Source of the DNA: Diphasiastrum complanatum
Lineage: Eukaryota > Streptophyta > Lycopodiopsida > Lycopodiales > Lycopodiaceae
Assembly: GCA_029204225.1 (NCBI GenBank)
Contig: CM055095.1
Coordinates: 43,196,862 to 43,260,861, forward strand
Direction of reading: 5' to 3'
DNA length: 64,000 nt
The position numbers and the translations under genes are program-made. Below the pieces are notes generated by a model. The model ran no database searches, had not been told where the DNA came from, and was given only the letters and a program-made list of their open reading frames with translations. Position 1 is the first letter of the stretch, and every line of letters begins with the position of its first letter. Below, in pieces: positions 12,744-23,099 of this stretch.

Positions 12744-14133
12744 CAGAATTCAAGCGGCATATCAAGCTACTTCGCTCTAACGCTCATCACCGGTATGCAG
12801 TTTCTTTTATTGCTATAACAACTATACTGTTTTGATGCATTGGTAGGACAAGAATTTGGTGCCGCTTTTCTGCAATTCAAGCGCTTTCTTATGACTACAT
12901 GTTTTTCTCCTATTCGCAAATGTCTGTGCTTTCTCTTCAAGTGTAACTAGACAATGTTTGGACGCTGTGACTTTTCTAGTTGAGATGTTCGTATATTTAT
13001 TGAATTGTGTATGGCAAGAAACACGTCAAAATATGGTTTTATCAATAAATGGTAGAGTCTAGACCTGAAATAGTTTGATACAGATCAGGATATAGACTAC
13101 CTATTATTAGTTCGTCGGAATATTAGCAATAAGATAGGATGACGGGTATCGATCGACGCGTAGAATAAAGCTCGCTATCGATGAATGAAAGATATAATAT
13201 TATCATCGTCATAATAGAAGATAGAGAGGAGTGTGAGAAGTGTTACTACTCAGATTTTATTCATCGATGAAGAACTGCTTCCGCTGGAAGAAATGCTGCA
13301 ATTAATCTAGCTTTTTGGAAAATATACATGGTATTGCATGACGTGAGTAAACATTCAGACAAGGCGATAAGCTCTTCTTTTGGTTTGGCCATAATGGAAG
13401 ACACAGCACCTGGTGTTATAGACAATATTTATGTGTTATTGCCTTTGAGAGACCAGTTTTAGCGGACGACGCTCAAACAATTGTGATTCTTTTGTAGTAA
13501 AGTCATAATCCAGAAGCTCTGCAAGGTCTGAACATTTATCTCAGTTTTAATCTGTTTGGGGAGCATTTCCATCTTGACCCAATGCTGTCTTATTGGGAAT
13601 TCTTATCTATGATGTTTTGCTTGCAAGTATATCTTGCATGCTCCATTTTTATGGTCACTTAGACTATTTCAGGCACTTACTGGTCAAGTGACTGCTCTCT
13701 AATTAGGATCAGAGTTAGATTTCACTCTAGCTTTGTCCGAGTGGTATCAGAGGCTTCGTAATGCTCCAGAAAAAATAGGTTCTAAATAGTTGCTTGGTTT
13801 TTAAGAAGAAATGAGCAGAGTTTGGGAGGAATTTAGAATCGAAAGCAACTGAAAGACTGGAGTAGAATAAAGAAAACAAGACTAGCTTTTGTCTATTAAA
13901 TGGGGAATAAATCTAAAGAGCATTTTCCATAAATTCGTTCTAGTGCTTGTACATTGCACTAACAAAAAGGTGCTTATATCTAGAAGTTTATCTCAAACAA
14001 GGTATTTTCTAGAAATAGCATTTTTAGGTTTGGAATGTGGCTTTGAGCTTTTAGTATTTCATAGAATCCTGCCCCCAAAAACACATTATGGATTCGATAA
14101 TTGGTTTTGTTGGCCCATGGTAGGGATATAATG
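12744..14133 (+). repeat. 1.4 kb dispersed repeat (LTR plus leader type), copy 1
   Basis: Direct repeat of 45,012-46,415, starting CAGAATTCAAGCGGC and ending in CCCATGG...ATAATG, with scattered substitutions and small indels. It contains TGGTATCAGAGG at 13,742, a primer-binding-site-like sequence, so the left about 1 kb is probably an LTR and the right 0.4 kb a leader. The small ORF intact in the other copy (45,504-45,749) is interrupted here. Confidence 0.75.
13742..13753 (+). promoter_or_regulatory. Primer-binding-site-like motif
   Basis: TGGTATCAGAGG; the last base differs from the tRNA-iMet consensus, which the homologous site at 46,022 keeps. No downstream gag remains. Confidence 0.55.
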
Positions 14134-14771
14134 ACTCGTACTCAATGAATACATAGAAGCTCTAATATGCTCAGATCCGAGCTCTACATGTATAAATATG
14201 TGATGGGATTTCCATCCAATTATGAGCAAAATCGAGATTTTCCTTCTTGACTAGTTTGAGTCTATGATTTGATTGATGAATGCTATTGGCATAGGATTTT
14301 TTGTGATGATTAAATGAGTTCAGAGTTGCAGATACAGTACACAGGCGGCGGCAGGCCGTACTTTCACATGTGTGAAGAGTTTTGGAGCTAATTCATGGAG
14401 TTCAAGCCAAGATAAGCTAGGATTCATTGCATTGATTAGTAATCTAGCTTCTAGATCTTGTTTGGATCTTAAGTAGGTGCTTTCTCCATCATTTCTAAGA
14501 TCAAATGAGATTATTTTGCTGATTTTTATCATGTTCATGTAGTTTCCAAAATCTCAACAATAGGCTGAACAAGTCTAAAGCCAAAATACAAAGTTTCCTC
14601 ACATCAAATTGTATATTTTATTCTAAATCATGCTCAAAATTACATTCTAAAATCATGATACAATCTGTAAAACACAAAAGTGAGTGTAAACTTCAGCTGG
14701 ATATATTGATAAAAAGCAAGAACTCAATAGGCGACTATTATAAAATGGAATCTGGTCACAACATGATTTTT
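14134..14771. other. Anonymous sequence with copia-leader-like words
   Basis: Bases about 14,336-14,375 (GGCAGGCCGTACTTTCACATGTGTG) resemble the GGCCGTACTACAGCC...CACACGTGTG part of the Copia-B LTR, and 14,420-14,450 resembles the Copia-B leader. It may be a diverged relative of Copia-B. No coding seen. Confidence 0.4.
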
Positions 14772-15289
14772 TGGTAGTGATTCCTACTTTGTAGGATCTA
14801 GACCATGATTTATGATGAGATTTGTACCTACCATGCACCTACCAAGCGTGACTCTTGGATCTAGGCTAGGAATTTCACATTAGGGCAAGAAAGTGGAGTC
14901 CACTTCCTTATTACATGCTGGATTTTCACCTAACTTTGCAAAGGAAGTGTGTTTTACTATGTATTCCCATTCTCCATAGTGAGAAGATAGAAACTTTTTG
15001 GAGCCTCAAGGAGAAACTCGAGTTTCCTCTCATTGTATGGTGATTACTCTATTTTTCCAATGAAACCCAGCTTTGGCACTTTGTAAACACTGTCTACAGG
15101 CCGTACTACAGCCTTATTTCTACACGTGTGGAGTTGTGCTTTGATTGTCTCTACTTGTTTCCTATCTAGCTGCTAAACTAGATCTTGTTTTCTGATGACT
15201 AGTTTCTGATAGATTGTTTAACAAGCATACAATCACCTTGTGGATCATTCAAAGATCCATTAATGGTCCTTAGTACTGTACTTTTCACA
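14772..15289 (+). repeat. Copia-B 5' LTR, 5'-truncated
   Basis: 518 bp matching the last part of the 691-bp 3' LTR, from TGGTAGTGATTCC to CTTTTCACA. The first about 154 bp of the LTR are missing; the sequence upstream of 14,772 does not match. It also lacks about 20 bp present in the 3' LTR near 20,440. Confidence 0.9.
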
Positions 15290-15302
15290 TGGTATCAGAG
15301 CC
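15290..15302 (+). promoter_or_regulatory. Copia-B primer-binding site
   Basis: TGGTATCAGAGCC directly abutting the 5' LTR; complementary to initiator Met tRNA. Confidence 0.95.
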
Positions 15303-15681
15303 AAGTACAAGGCCATTGATCTGTGTTTGAATCTAATCCAGTTTTAGCAAGTTTTGGTGCAAAAAGCTAGTATTGGAAGGGCGAGCTGGTATCCAGGTTT
15401 TGGTGAGGAAATTTGATCCCAAACTTTTTCAGGATCAAAATCCGTATTGTTCACACGTGTGGGCATCTCTGAACCAGCATTTAATAACCCATATTCATCG
15501 GATCATAGAAAATTCATCTGGTGTCAATTTGATGTAATTTTTGGTGCAAATCCTAGGATAAGCTACCAAGATCACTTGCCATTGATTAGTTTTGAATTTG
15601 TTTCATGAAAACTAATTAATCTAGGCTGATTTCAGACCTTCTTAAAGTGAAAACCAGTTCTTGAAAGTACATCAAAGTGAA

Positions 15682-15725
<44 letters not shown>

Positions 15726-15946
15726 TTTTTGTCCAAGAATAGCCAAGATTGGCAAGATTTGCTTGAGTGTAGTTTTCATCTCATCTTATCTCCATTCCAG
15801 CTTGTGAGGGAGTGATAGAACTATGATTACAAATCCATTTGTTGGATTAGAAGTCAACATTTGAGTGAAACACTGCAAGTTAGAAACCTTTGTGAGTTTC
15901 AGGTACAAACAAATCTATATCTTGTGTGTAGAATCTTGCTAGTAAG
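15303..15946 (+). other. Copia-B untranslated leader
   Basis: Non-coding leader between the primer-binding site and gag, with a CACACGTGTG box near 15,454 and a (GA)n tract at 15,685-15,721. Confidence 0.7.
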
Positions 15947-17152
15947 ATGGGATCAACGGGAGCCTACCTTCTAGAAGCTAGTGGGAGGTTAAATTCTACC
16001 AATTATGCTATTTGAAAAGTGAGGATGGAGTCACTAATGGTGCTCCAAGATCTTTATGAGTTTCTAATAGATGATGAAGATGAACCTCTAGGTGCACAGG
16101 AATTAGTGAGATACAAGAAGAGGTCTAGGCTTGCACTTCACTGTATTAAGATAAATGTAAGCAATGATCTTTTAAGGGAAGTATCATCATGTAAGAGTGC
16201 TAAAGAGGCTTGGGAATCTTTAAAATCTATCTATGAGTCTAGTAACACTTCGAGGGTTCTCATGCTTAGGAATCAGATTCTACAAAGCATGAAGAGGAGT
16301 GATGAGAGTGCACAAGATTATGTGCTAAGAATCAAGTCTCTTAATAGGGAGTTAGCTTCCATTGGAGAGAAGATTCAAGATAGTGAGCTTGTTCAGATTT
16401 TCCTAAATGGTCTAGGGAGTGGCTTTACAAATTTGGTCCAAAGCTTTGCAATCCAAGACACTTTGCCTACTATAGAAAAGCTACACAGTGTATTAGTAGC
16501 TGAAGAGTGTAGGATGTTGCATATCAATGCAAGAATGAATGCTATTTCTTTGCAGGATGGTGATGAGAAAGCTAATTTCTCATTCAAAAGCAAGAAGAAG
16601 ACCAATGGCAAGAAGAATCACTTCAAGGAGACCAAGGAGGAGGATGAGGCTTCAAGCTCAAAGGGCAAGATCAAAGACAAGTCCAAGTCCAAATGTTTTT
16701 TCAGTGGAAAGAAAGGACATTTTGCATCAAAATGTCTCAAGAAGAAGAAGGCACAAGAGAGCAAACAAAGCAACATTGCACATCAGGAGGAAGAGGAGGA
16801 TGAAGAGTCATCCTTGATGGTTTCCAACAAACCACCATCATCCAAGAGCAACACCAATGATTCTTGGTGGATTGATAGTGGGGCAAGTTCCCACATGACA
16901 TATCAAAAGGACATATTCTCCACCTTACTTTCTTACAATGACTTACATAGATCAATCTATACTGCAAGTAGTCAAGAATGTAAGATAAGTGGAATAGGAA
17001 CAATTCCCTTGTATGTGGGATCATCCAAAAGGATGAATCTAGATAATGCTCTTTATGTTCCTAAGTTAACCAAGAATTTGCTTAGTGTTGGCCAGTTAAT
17101 GGATAATGGCCTAGATGTACAATTTAAGCATGGAGTTTGTTCCATTCTTTGA
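15947..17152 (+). pseudogene. Copia-B gag-protease
   Basis: Begins at the ATG at 15,947 (MGSTGAYLLEASG). A TGA at 16,013-16,015 replaces the Trp that Copia-A has in its NYSIWK motif. The frame is then open from 16,019 to 17,152 (377 codons): gag helices (AKEAWESLKSIYESSNTSR, YVLRIKSLNRELASIG), a zinc knuckle at residues 226-239 of that frame reading CFFSGKKGHFASKC, and a protease motif WWIDSGASSHM with Asp 286. The second knuckle Cys is Ser, which should abolish zinc binding. A second TGA at 17,150-17,152 ends the frame; recognisable coding continues past it in frame. Confidence 0.92.
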
Positions 17153-17159
17153 AATGATG

Positions 17160-18839
17160 AATGTATAGCCAAAGGCTTTAAGCAAGGTAGATTGTTTAAG
17201 CTTGATGCTAATGTTGTAGTGGAGAGTGTTAACTTGGCTGGAGTTATCAAAGGTGGAACTGTGGCACAAAAGGTTGGGCCACCCCAACTACAAAGCCATG
17301 AAATCTATGGCTACAAAGGAGCTTGTAATTGGACTCCCCAAGCATTTGTCAAAGTGTGGGAAGAGATGTGAAGCATGCAGCCTCTCAAAGGCTCACAAAC
17401 TACCCTTCTCAAGATCTACATCAAGATCAAACTCTCCTCTTGAACTCATCCATTCGGATGTTCATAGTTTTTCACATGAGCCTAATGGTAGTGCCAAGTA
17501 CTATGTAATCTTCATTGATGACTATTCTAGATTTTGTTGGATGTACCTCTTGTCTAGCAAATCAATGGTGTTTGATTCTTTTGTAAAGTTCAAGACTTTG
17601 GTAGAAAATCAACTTAGTACCAAGATTAAGGTATTAAGGAGTGATAATGGAGGTGAATATATCTCCAATAAGTTGATTGACTTTTGTAGTTCTAATGGCA
17701 TAAAGAGGGAGTTGTCATGTCCATACACCCCTCAACAAAATGGAGTGAGTGAGAGAAGAAATAGATCTCTTTCTGAGTGTGCTAAGGCCTTAAGGCTAGA
17801 TGCTTCTCTATCCAAACCATTTTGGGGTGAAGCAATAACTTGTGCTAACTATTTGTGCAATAGATTGCCAAACCAAGCCATTGGAGGAATCACACCATTT
17901 GAAGCTCTATTTGGAGAGAAGCCCAATCTCAAAGATCTCAAAGTTTTTGGATCCACTTGCTATGTACACCAATCCTTGGATAAGAGAAGGAAGGATGATG
18001 CAACATCCATCAAAGGCATCTTTGTGGGATATGGTGAGAATAGCAAAGCTTATAGAGTCTTCAATCCCATCACTAGCAAGGTGATAGTGAGTAGGGATGT
18101 TATTTTTTATGAAGGACATGCTTGTGAGTTGGATGATAATGCTACTAATCATCTTGATGCCAAGGATCATGCTAGGATGGAGGAGGAGCTTCCAAGTGAA
18201 GAAGAACTTGAGGATCCACCTCAAGATGCAAGAACTCCAAGAACTCCAAGAAGTTCTGCAAGGGCAAGATCCGAGCCGTTGAGGCTCACCTATGATGGTC
18301 AAGGTGATCAAAGGGAAGGCTCATCATCTTTCACATCTTACACCTTTCTTACTTCAATGTTAGATGAGCCAACATGCTATGAAGATGCTTGTAAGTCTAA
18401 AAGTTGGATGGATGCTATGCAAGTAGAGTTTGATGCTCTTATTGAGAATCATACTTGGGATCTTGTGGATCTTCCTCAAGGGAAGAAACCTCTTGATTGC
18501 AAGGGGGTGTTTAGATTGAAGTATAATCAAGATGGATCAATAAGCAAGCATAAAGCTAGGCTTGTTGCCAAAGGTTTTTTACAAATCAAAGGCATTGACT
18601 ATGATGAGACTTTTGCTCCTGTGGCTAAGCTTGTTACTATCAGGTTGATCATTAGTCTTGCTACAACCTTCAATTGGGAGCTATTCCAACTTGACTTCAC
18701 AAATGCATTCCTCAATGGTTATTTGGAGGAAGAGATCTACATGAGGCAACCCGAGGGCTTCATCAAGGCAAAGCATGAAGGAAAGGTGTGTTTTTTGAAG
18801 AAGAGCCTTTATGGGCTCAAGCAAGCACCTAGAGCATGA
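17160..18839 (+). pseudogene. Copia-B integrase and RT N-terminal part
   Basis: A frameshift near 17,250 moves the reading into the 17,226-18,839 frame. It carries LWHKRLGHPNYKAM plus CGKRCEAC (HHCC zinc-binding region), an integrase core with Asp 78 (IHSDVH), Asp 140 (RSDNGGEY) and Glu 176 (NGVSERRNR), giving the DD35E spacing, then a KVFGSTCYVH-type C-terminal region. RT starts at about WMDAMQVEFDALIENHTW and includes ARLVAKGFLQIKGIDY and FQLDFTNAFLNGYLEEEIYM. The frame stops at TGA 18,837-18,839, where the family has Trp after QAPRA; coding continues in the same frame. Confidence 0.93.
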
Positions 18840-19915
18840 TACTCTAGGCTAAACTCTTTTCTCATTTCCATCAATTTTGTAATGAGTGCCTATGATCCAT
18901 CATTGTATATAAGTTTTCATGATGGCATGATCATTATTCTTGTTTTGTATGTAGATGACATTATCTTGAGTGGTAATGATCTAGATGGAATTAGAGATGT
19001 AAAAATTGCTTTAGCAAAAGAGTTTAAGATGGTAGATCTCGGCCTATTGAGCTTCATTCTTGGAATAGAGGTTATTAGAGGATGTGATTTTAGCTTCATT
19101 TGTCAATCTAAATATGCTACATCCATCCTAGATAGATTTGGAATGAAGAATTGTAAAGGCATTGAGACACCAATGGAGCAACATGTAAAAGCATCTATTG
19201 GTTGTGATGAAGCATCCTTTGAGGACATCACATTATATAGAAGGCTTATTGGCTCCTTGATCTATTTAACTATGACTAGACCTGATCTTAGTTATAGTGT
19301 TGGAAAGTTAAGCCAATTCATGCAAAGTCCTCTAGTTTCACATTGGAAGATGGCCAAAAGAGTTCTTAGATACATTTCATTCACTAAGAATTTTGGTATT
19401 TTGTATAGAGGAACTAATCTTTGCTTAAGAGCCTATAGTGACTCGGATTTTGCAGGTGACAAAGTGGATAGAAGATCAACAAGTGCCTTTGCCACCTTTC
19501 TATGTGATGAAGTAGTATCATGGCTTTCTAAAAAGCAAGATACCATCTCCCTATCTTCCACAGAATCCGAATACAAGGCCTTGACATCAACATGCAAGGA
19601 GGTCTTGTGGCTCAAAAGGCTATTGGTGGAGCTTCATGTCATGGAGGAGGAGATTCCTATCATCTATTGTGACAACCAATCAGCCCAATCACTTGCAACT
19701 AATCCTACATTCCATGCAAGGAGCAAACACATCGAAATTGCTCATCTTTCGTGAGGGAAAAAGTGTAAGCTAAAGAGATCAAGCTCCAACATCTGCCATC
19801 ATCAAGTTGCTTGGCTGATTTGTTTACTAAACCTTTACCTAAAGATTCATTTGTCAAGCTTAGATCTTCAATTGGAGTTATTGATAAAAGCATTGTGATC
19901 TCCAAGGCTAGATTT
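18840..19915 (+). pseudogene. Copia-B RT C-terminal part and RNase H
   Basis: Same frame as the preceding unit after its TGA. It holds the RT catalytic YVDDIILSGND (residues 23-33 of the 18,882-19,754 frame), the LIGSLIYLTMTRPDLSY connection and RNase H with AYSDSDFAGD, VVSWLSKKQDTISLSSTESEY and YCDNQSAQSLATNP. A frameshift near 19,745, just after the SKHIEI motif, breaks the last about 50 codons, where DLFTKPL-type words remain readable to about 19,850. Confidence 0.93.
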
Positions 19916-19924
19916 GAGGAGGAG
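19912..19924 (+). other. Copia-B polypurine tract
   Basis: TTTGAGGAGGAG immediately before the TGTGAAAAATTG start of the 3' LTR; the same core as in Copia-A. Confidence 0.8.
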
Positions 19925-20615
19925 TGTGAAAAATTGCCTACATTGGCAAATCTAGCCATGTAGAATATTGTACATTTTGTCAATATTGTTTGTTGGTTAC
20001 TTGAATGGCCAAAGTGCCACTTGTACATACACACCTAAAGTAGGTTACCACGAGTCAAGAGGAGTGGTTGTGTCTATATGGTAGTGATTCCTACTTTGTA
20101 GGATCTAGACCATGATTTATGATGAGATTTGTACCTACCATGCACCTACCAAGCATAACTCTTGGATCTAGGCTAGGGTTTTCACATTAGGGCAAGAAAG
20201 TGGAGTCTACTTCCTTATTACATGCTGGATTTTCACCTAACTTTGCAAAGGAAGTGTGTTTTACTATGTATTCCCATTCTCCATAGTGAGAAAATAGAAA
20301 CTTTTTGGAGCCTCAAGGAGAAACTCGAGTTTCCTCTCATTGTATGGTGATTACTCTATTTTTCCAATGAAACCCAGCTTTGGCACTTTGTAAACACTGT
20401 CTACAGGCCGTACTACAGCCTTATTTCCACACGTGTGGAGTTGGATTATACTAATTGATCAATATTTTGATTGTCTCTACTTGTTTCCTATCAAGCTGCT
20501 AAACTAGATCTTGTTTTCTGATGACTAGTTTCTGATAGATTGTTTAACAAGCATACAATCACCTTGTGGATCATTCAAAGATCCATTTATGGTCCTTAGT
20601 ACTGTACTTTTCACA
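19925..20615 (+). repeat. Copia-B 3' LTR
   Basis: 691 bp, TGTGAAAAATTG to CTTTTCACA. It contains one CACACGTGTG G-box (about 20,429). The right flank is AATCATAAC; no target duplication can be tested because the left LTR is truncated. Confidence 0.92.
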
Positions 20616-20713
20616 AATCATAACTAAAAATTCAACACATTTTCTTACTAAAACATCTCAAAAGTTTCACTTTTCTTAGACTAAGCCTTGTAAAATGAGA
20701 AAAATATGAGTAA

Positions 20714-21213
20714 CGACCTATGTTGAGCATAGGTTATGTTGAGGTCCTGAGTAACAACCTATGCTCAGCATAAGATGTCAGCATGATGTGTCTATTCTTA
20801 TCACCTATCGACCTATGCTGAGCATAGGTTGCATCTCTAGTTCTCTTCTAACCTATGCTAAGCATAGGTTAGCAAGCAGCATGCGAAGACATCCTATGTT
20901 GAGCATAGGTGGGACTCGAGCACGCGAGTGACAACCTATGTTGAGCATAGGTTAGAAGAGGACTAGAGAGACAACCTATGCTCGGCATAGGTTGAAACGT
21001 GGTAAGAATAGAAATATCCCGCCGGCTTCCTATGTTGAGCATAGGTTTTTACTTAGGACCCGAACACAGCCTATGCTCAGCATAGGTTAGAGGAGAGGAC
21101 TCGTGTAGCCACCTATGCTGAGCATATGTCACCCAAGTTTTAAGAAGAAGAACACTAGCTAAAACCTTAATATTTAGTAATGCAATAATTTAGTACCCAT
21201 GCTAAGCATAGAA
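20714..21213. repeat. Array of ACCTATGCTNAGCATAGGT palindromes forming a larger mirror-symmetric inverted repeat
   Basis: Eleven copies of a roughly 19-bp palindrome lie at 20,716, 20,757, 20,811, 20,851, 20,892, 20,934, 20,974, 21,028, 21,069, 21,111 and (degenerate) 21,195. The first nine are placed symmetrically around the central one: partner centres all sum to about 41,803. The spacers also pair, e.g. TCTATTCTTA at 20,791 with TAAGAATAGA at 21,003, and GAGGTCCTGAG at 20,741 with CTTAGGACCCG at 21,052. So 20,714-21,089 can fold as one long hairpin or as nine small ones. It starts about 100 bp after the Copia-B end. The nature is unknown; a foldback-type element or a hairpin small-RNA source are options. 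Confidence 0.9.
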
Positions 21214-21576
21214 CAAAGTTAAAAAATGACAATAATCTTACCATCAAGAAATGTGTGAGCGAGAACGTATGCAATATACTTTAAAAATCCGTGACTTTGT
21301 CATAGCAAGAGCTCTGGCAACATGTATGCTTCTGAATTCGTAGATGAGGTGAGTTATGCTTGGACTACGGTCCATAGATATTTTTTTTTTCAGACCCTTG
21401 CCTCACGCCGATTTGGAGCATGAGACTCAACTCACTTCTTGCCGACCTCGAGCTTGCGTCGGGACCGTGTTGTCGTGACTCACCTCACCTCACCTCACGC
21501 CGACCTCGAGCGCACTCGGATCTGATACTCGGTTTTCTGATATCTCTTTCGAGCGCATAGGACGTTGTAGTCTTGT
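21214..21576. other. Anonymous sequence, locally GC-richer
   Basis: No ORF. It has a short CTCACCTCACCTCACGCCGACCTCGAG stretch (21,478-21,510) with similar CTCACGCCGA...CTCGAG words at about 21,410-21,455. Confidence 0.4.
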
Positions 21577-21864
21577 TTGAACTTGCATGTTGCGCCTGAG
21601 TCCAATATTCAAATTTTTTCTTTCTGTATTTTTTTTGTTGAAATGTCTAATTTTGATTCTAGTTTGCTATCTTTTTTTCATGAATTTGGTATTAGTAATA
21701 TTATGGAGTATTTCAAATCTCTTTTTTCTCGTTTTCTTTTTGTTCTTCCTTCTATTATTGAGGATCCTGGTGTGGAAGCTTTTTCAGAGATTTATCTCAG
21801 ATTTAAGTCTCTGCTCAGTACTCCCTTGTTCAGATCTCGTAATAAGAACATGATTCATAGATGA
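21577..21864 (+). CDS. Unrecognised coding remnant, possible 5' exon
   Basis: 95-codon plus-strand frame rich in Phe/Leu/Ser with a plausible protein-like stretch (MSNFDSSLLSFFHEFG, IIEDPGVEAFSEIYLRF). I do not recognise a family. It is upstream of and on the same strand as the better-supported 22,049-22,740 unit and may belong to it. A chance ORF is possible. Confidence 0.25.
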   Translation: MNLHVAPESNIQIFSFCIFFVEMSNFDSSLLSFFHEFGISNIMEYFKSLFSRFLFVLPSIIEDPGVEAFSEIYLRFKSLLSTPLFRSRNKNMIHR

Positions 21865-22048
21865 CTGTCCAATTCACAATAAAAAAATGTAGATTTGTAG
21901 AGTTTCAATCTACATTTATTTTTTTTTCTTTTGTTAAATGTTTTTGATGATTTGGAGGCTATCCTTTTTACTTCTGAAGTTGTTTCTTCCAGCGGTACAA
22001 AATCTGAAAAGTCGAAGACTGTAGATATTAATTTTTTTATTTATTGAT

Positions 22049-22981
22049 ATGAGCGTTAGTTTAGATGATTGTACAGTTTCTGATCGTGCACAAAATAGGG
22101 CATCGTTTATAGGCCCAAGAGTTACTAATACCATTTTTCCTTCTAATCAATTTTTTATCACATTGCCTACTTATAATATAGATAATAATTCTTTTTTGAC
22201 ACTATCGGATATATCCGATCTTTTTGATGTCACAGAGGCCAAGACTCTTTGCACTTTGAGCAAAGAGCTTCATGAATTTTCAGATATAATTGATTATGAT
22301 GCTGATGATCTTCTCCCTAGTGTTGACGATGTAAATAAGGATGAGTTTTATTCAGGAAAAAATTGCTTGAAAATGGATGTGGAGGAAATGTGCCAAAAGG
22401 AAAATGATCTTCCTTCTGACGAGGAGTTCTTCGGATTTCAAAGTCAGTTTGGTTTTTAAAAACCAACTGTTTATTCACCAACCTTATTGACATCGAAAGG
22501 TGGACATAATATTGATGGAGAGGCAGTAATCGAGAAAGACAAAGCTGAATGCGTAAGTTTTGTATCTTATCTTGTACTAATAGATCCGTAATGTTAGATT
22601 TTATACTAGAGTTTACTTTGCACTTTTTCATTTCAGAAAACAATTTTTCTTGGTGATTTTGCAATTCGTCGAGATGGGCAAAAATCCTTTGTTGGAGAAT
22701 TTTCAAGAGATCATGCACTAGGGATTATCCGAAATTCTTCAAGAATAATGAGATAAGTGTTCATTCAAAGTTTCATCAAGATGGTGATAAAATGATTATG
22801 GCAATCAAGGCACTTTCTCATTTTCTTGGAGGACATAATTTTAATAGGGCGCATAAAATAATTTTTGTTAAGAAAAATGTTGCACTTAAGATTTTAGGAT
22901 ATGGTCCAGTGAATTCCATGTTCAGATCATCTCATTTTGCATTGTATGCAGCCTACGTTGATCTGAGTAAGCATGAAAACT
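22049..22981 (+). pseudogene. Unrecognised gene remnant with one visible intron
   Basis: Frame 22,049-22,459 (136 codons) is acidic in its second half (DIIDYDADDLLPSVDDV, DLPSDEEFFGF). Read past its TAA it continues in frame to GAATGC, followed by a canonical donor GTAAGT at 22,552; an acceptor TTTTCATTTCAG ends at 22,636 and the next exon reads KTIFLGDFAIRRDGQKSF. A shift of frame near 22,690 leads into a further open stretch through 22,981 (FHQDGDKMIMAIKALSHFLGG). Codon-like texture and the intron argue for a real, now broken gene. No family recognised; a transposon-borne gene is plausible given the surroundings. Confidence 0.4.
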
Positions 22982-23099
22982 AAGAGCTTTTGGATTCTTA
23001 TGAGAGAAGGAAATTGTTGTATGATTTTAAATTACAACTTTTATTAGAGAAAGTGTCAAAGCGGAGTAGATATTGGATAACCGAACTTTGTAAAATTTT

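Larger units (their letters stand above)
14772..20615 (+). mobile_element. Copia-B: nearly full-length, inactivated Ty1/copia element
   Basis: 5.84 kb, plus strand: truncated 5' LTR, primer-binding site, 0.65 kb leader, gag-protease, integrase, RT, RNase H, purine tract and complete 3' LTR. Domain order gag-PR-INT-RT-RH is copia-type. Gag resembles that of Copia-A, and both LTRs start TGTGARAAATTG in element sense, so the two are relatives; Copia-B-type proteins could have served Copia-A (inference). It is dead: three in-frame TGA codons and at least two frameshifts. Confidence 0.95.

Noticed and set aside
20714-21213. CRISPR-like array
   Set aside because: Repeats are near-perfect palindromes with spacers that pair with each other, in plant DNA, and with no cas genes.
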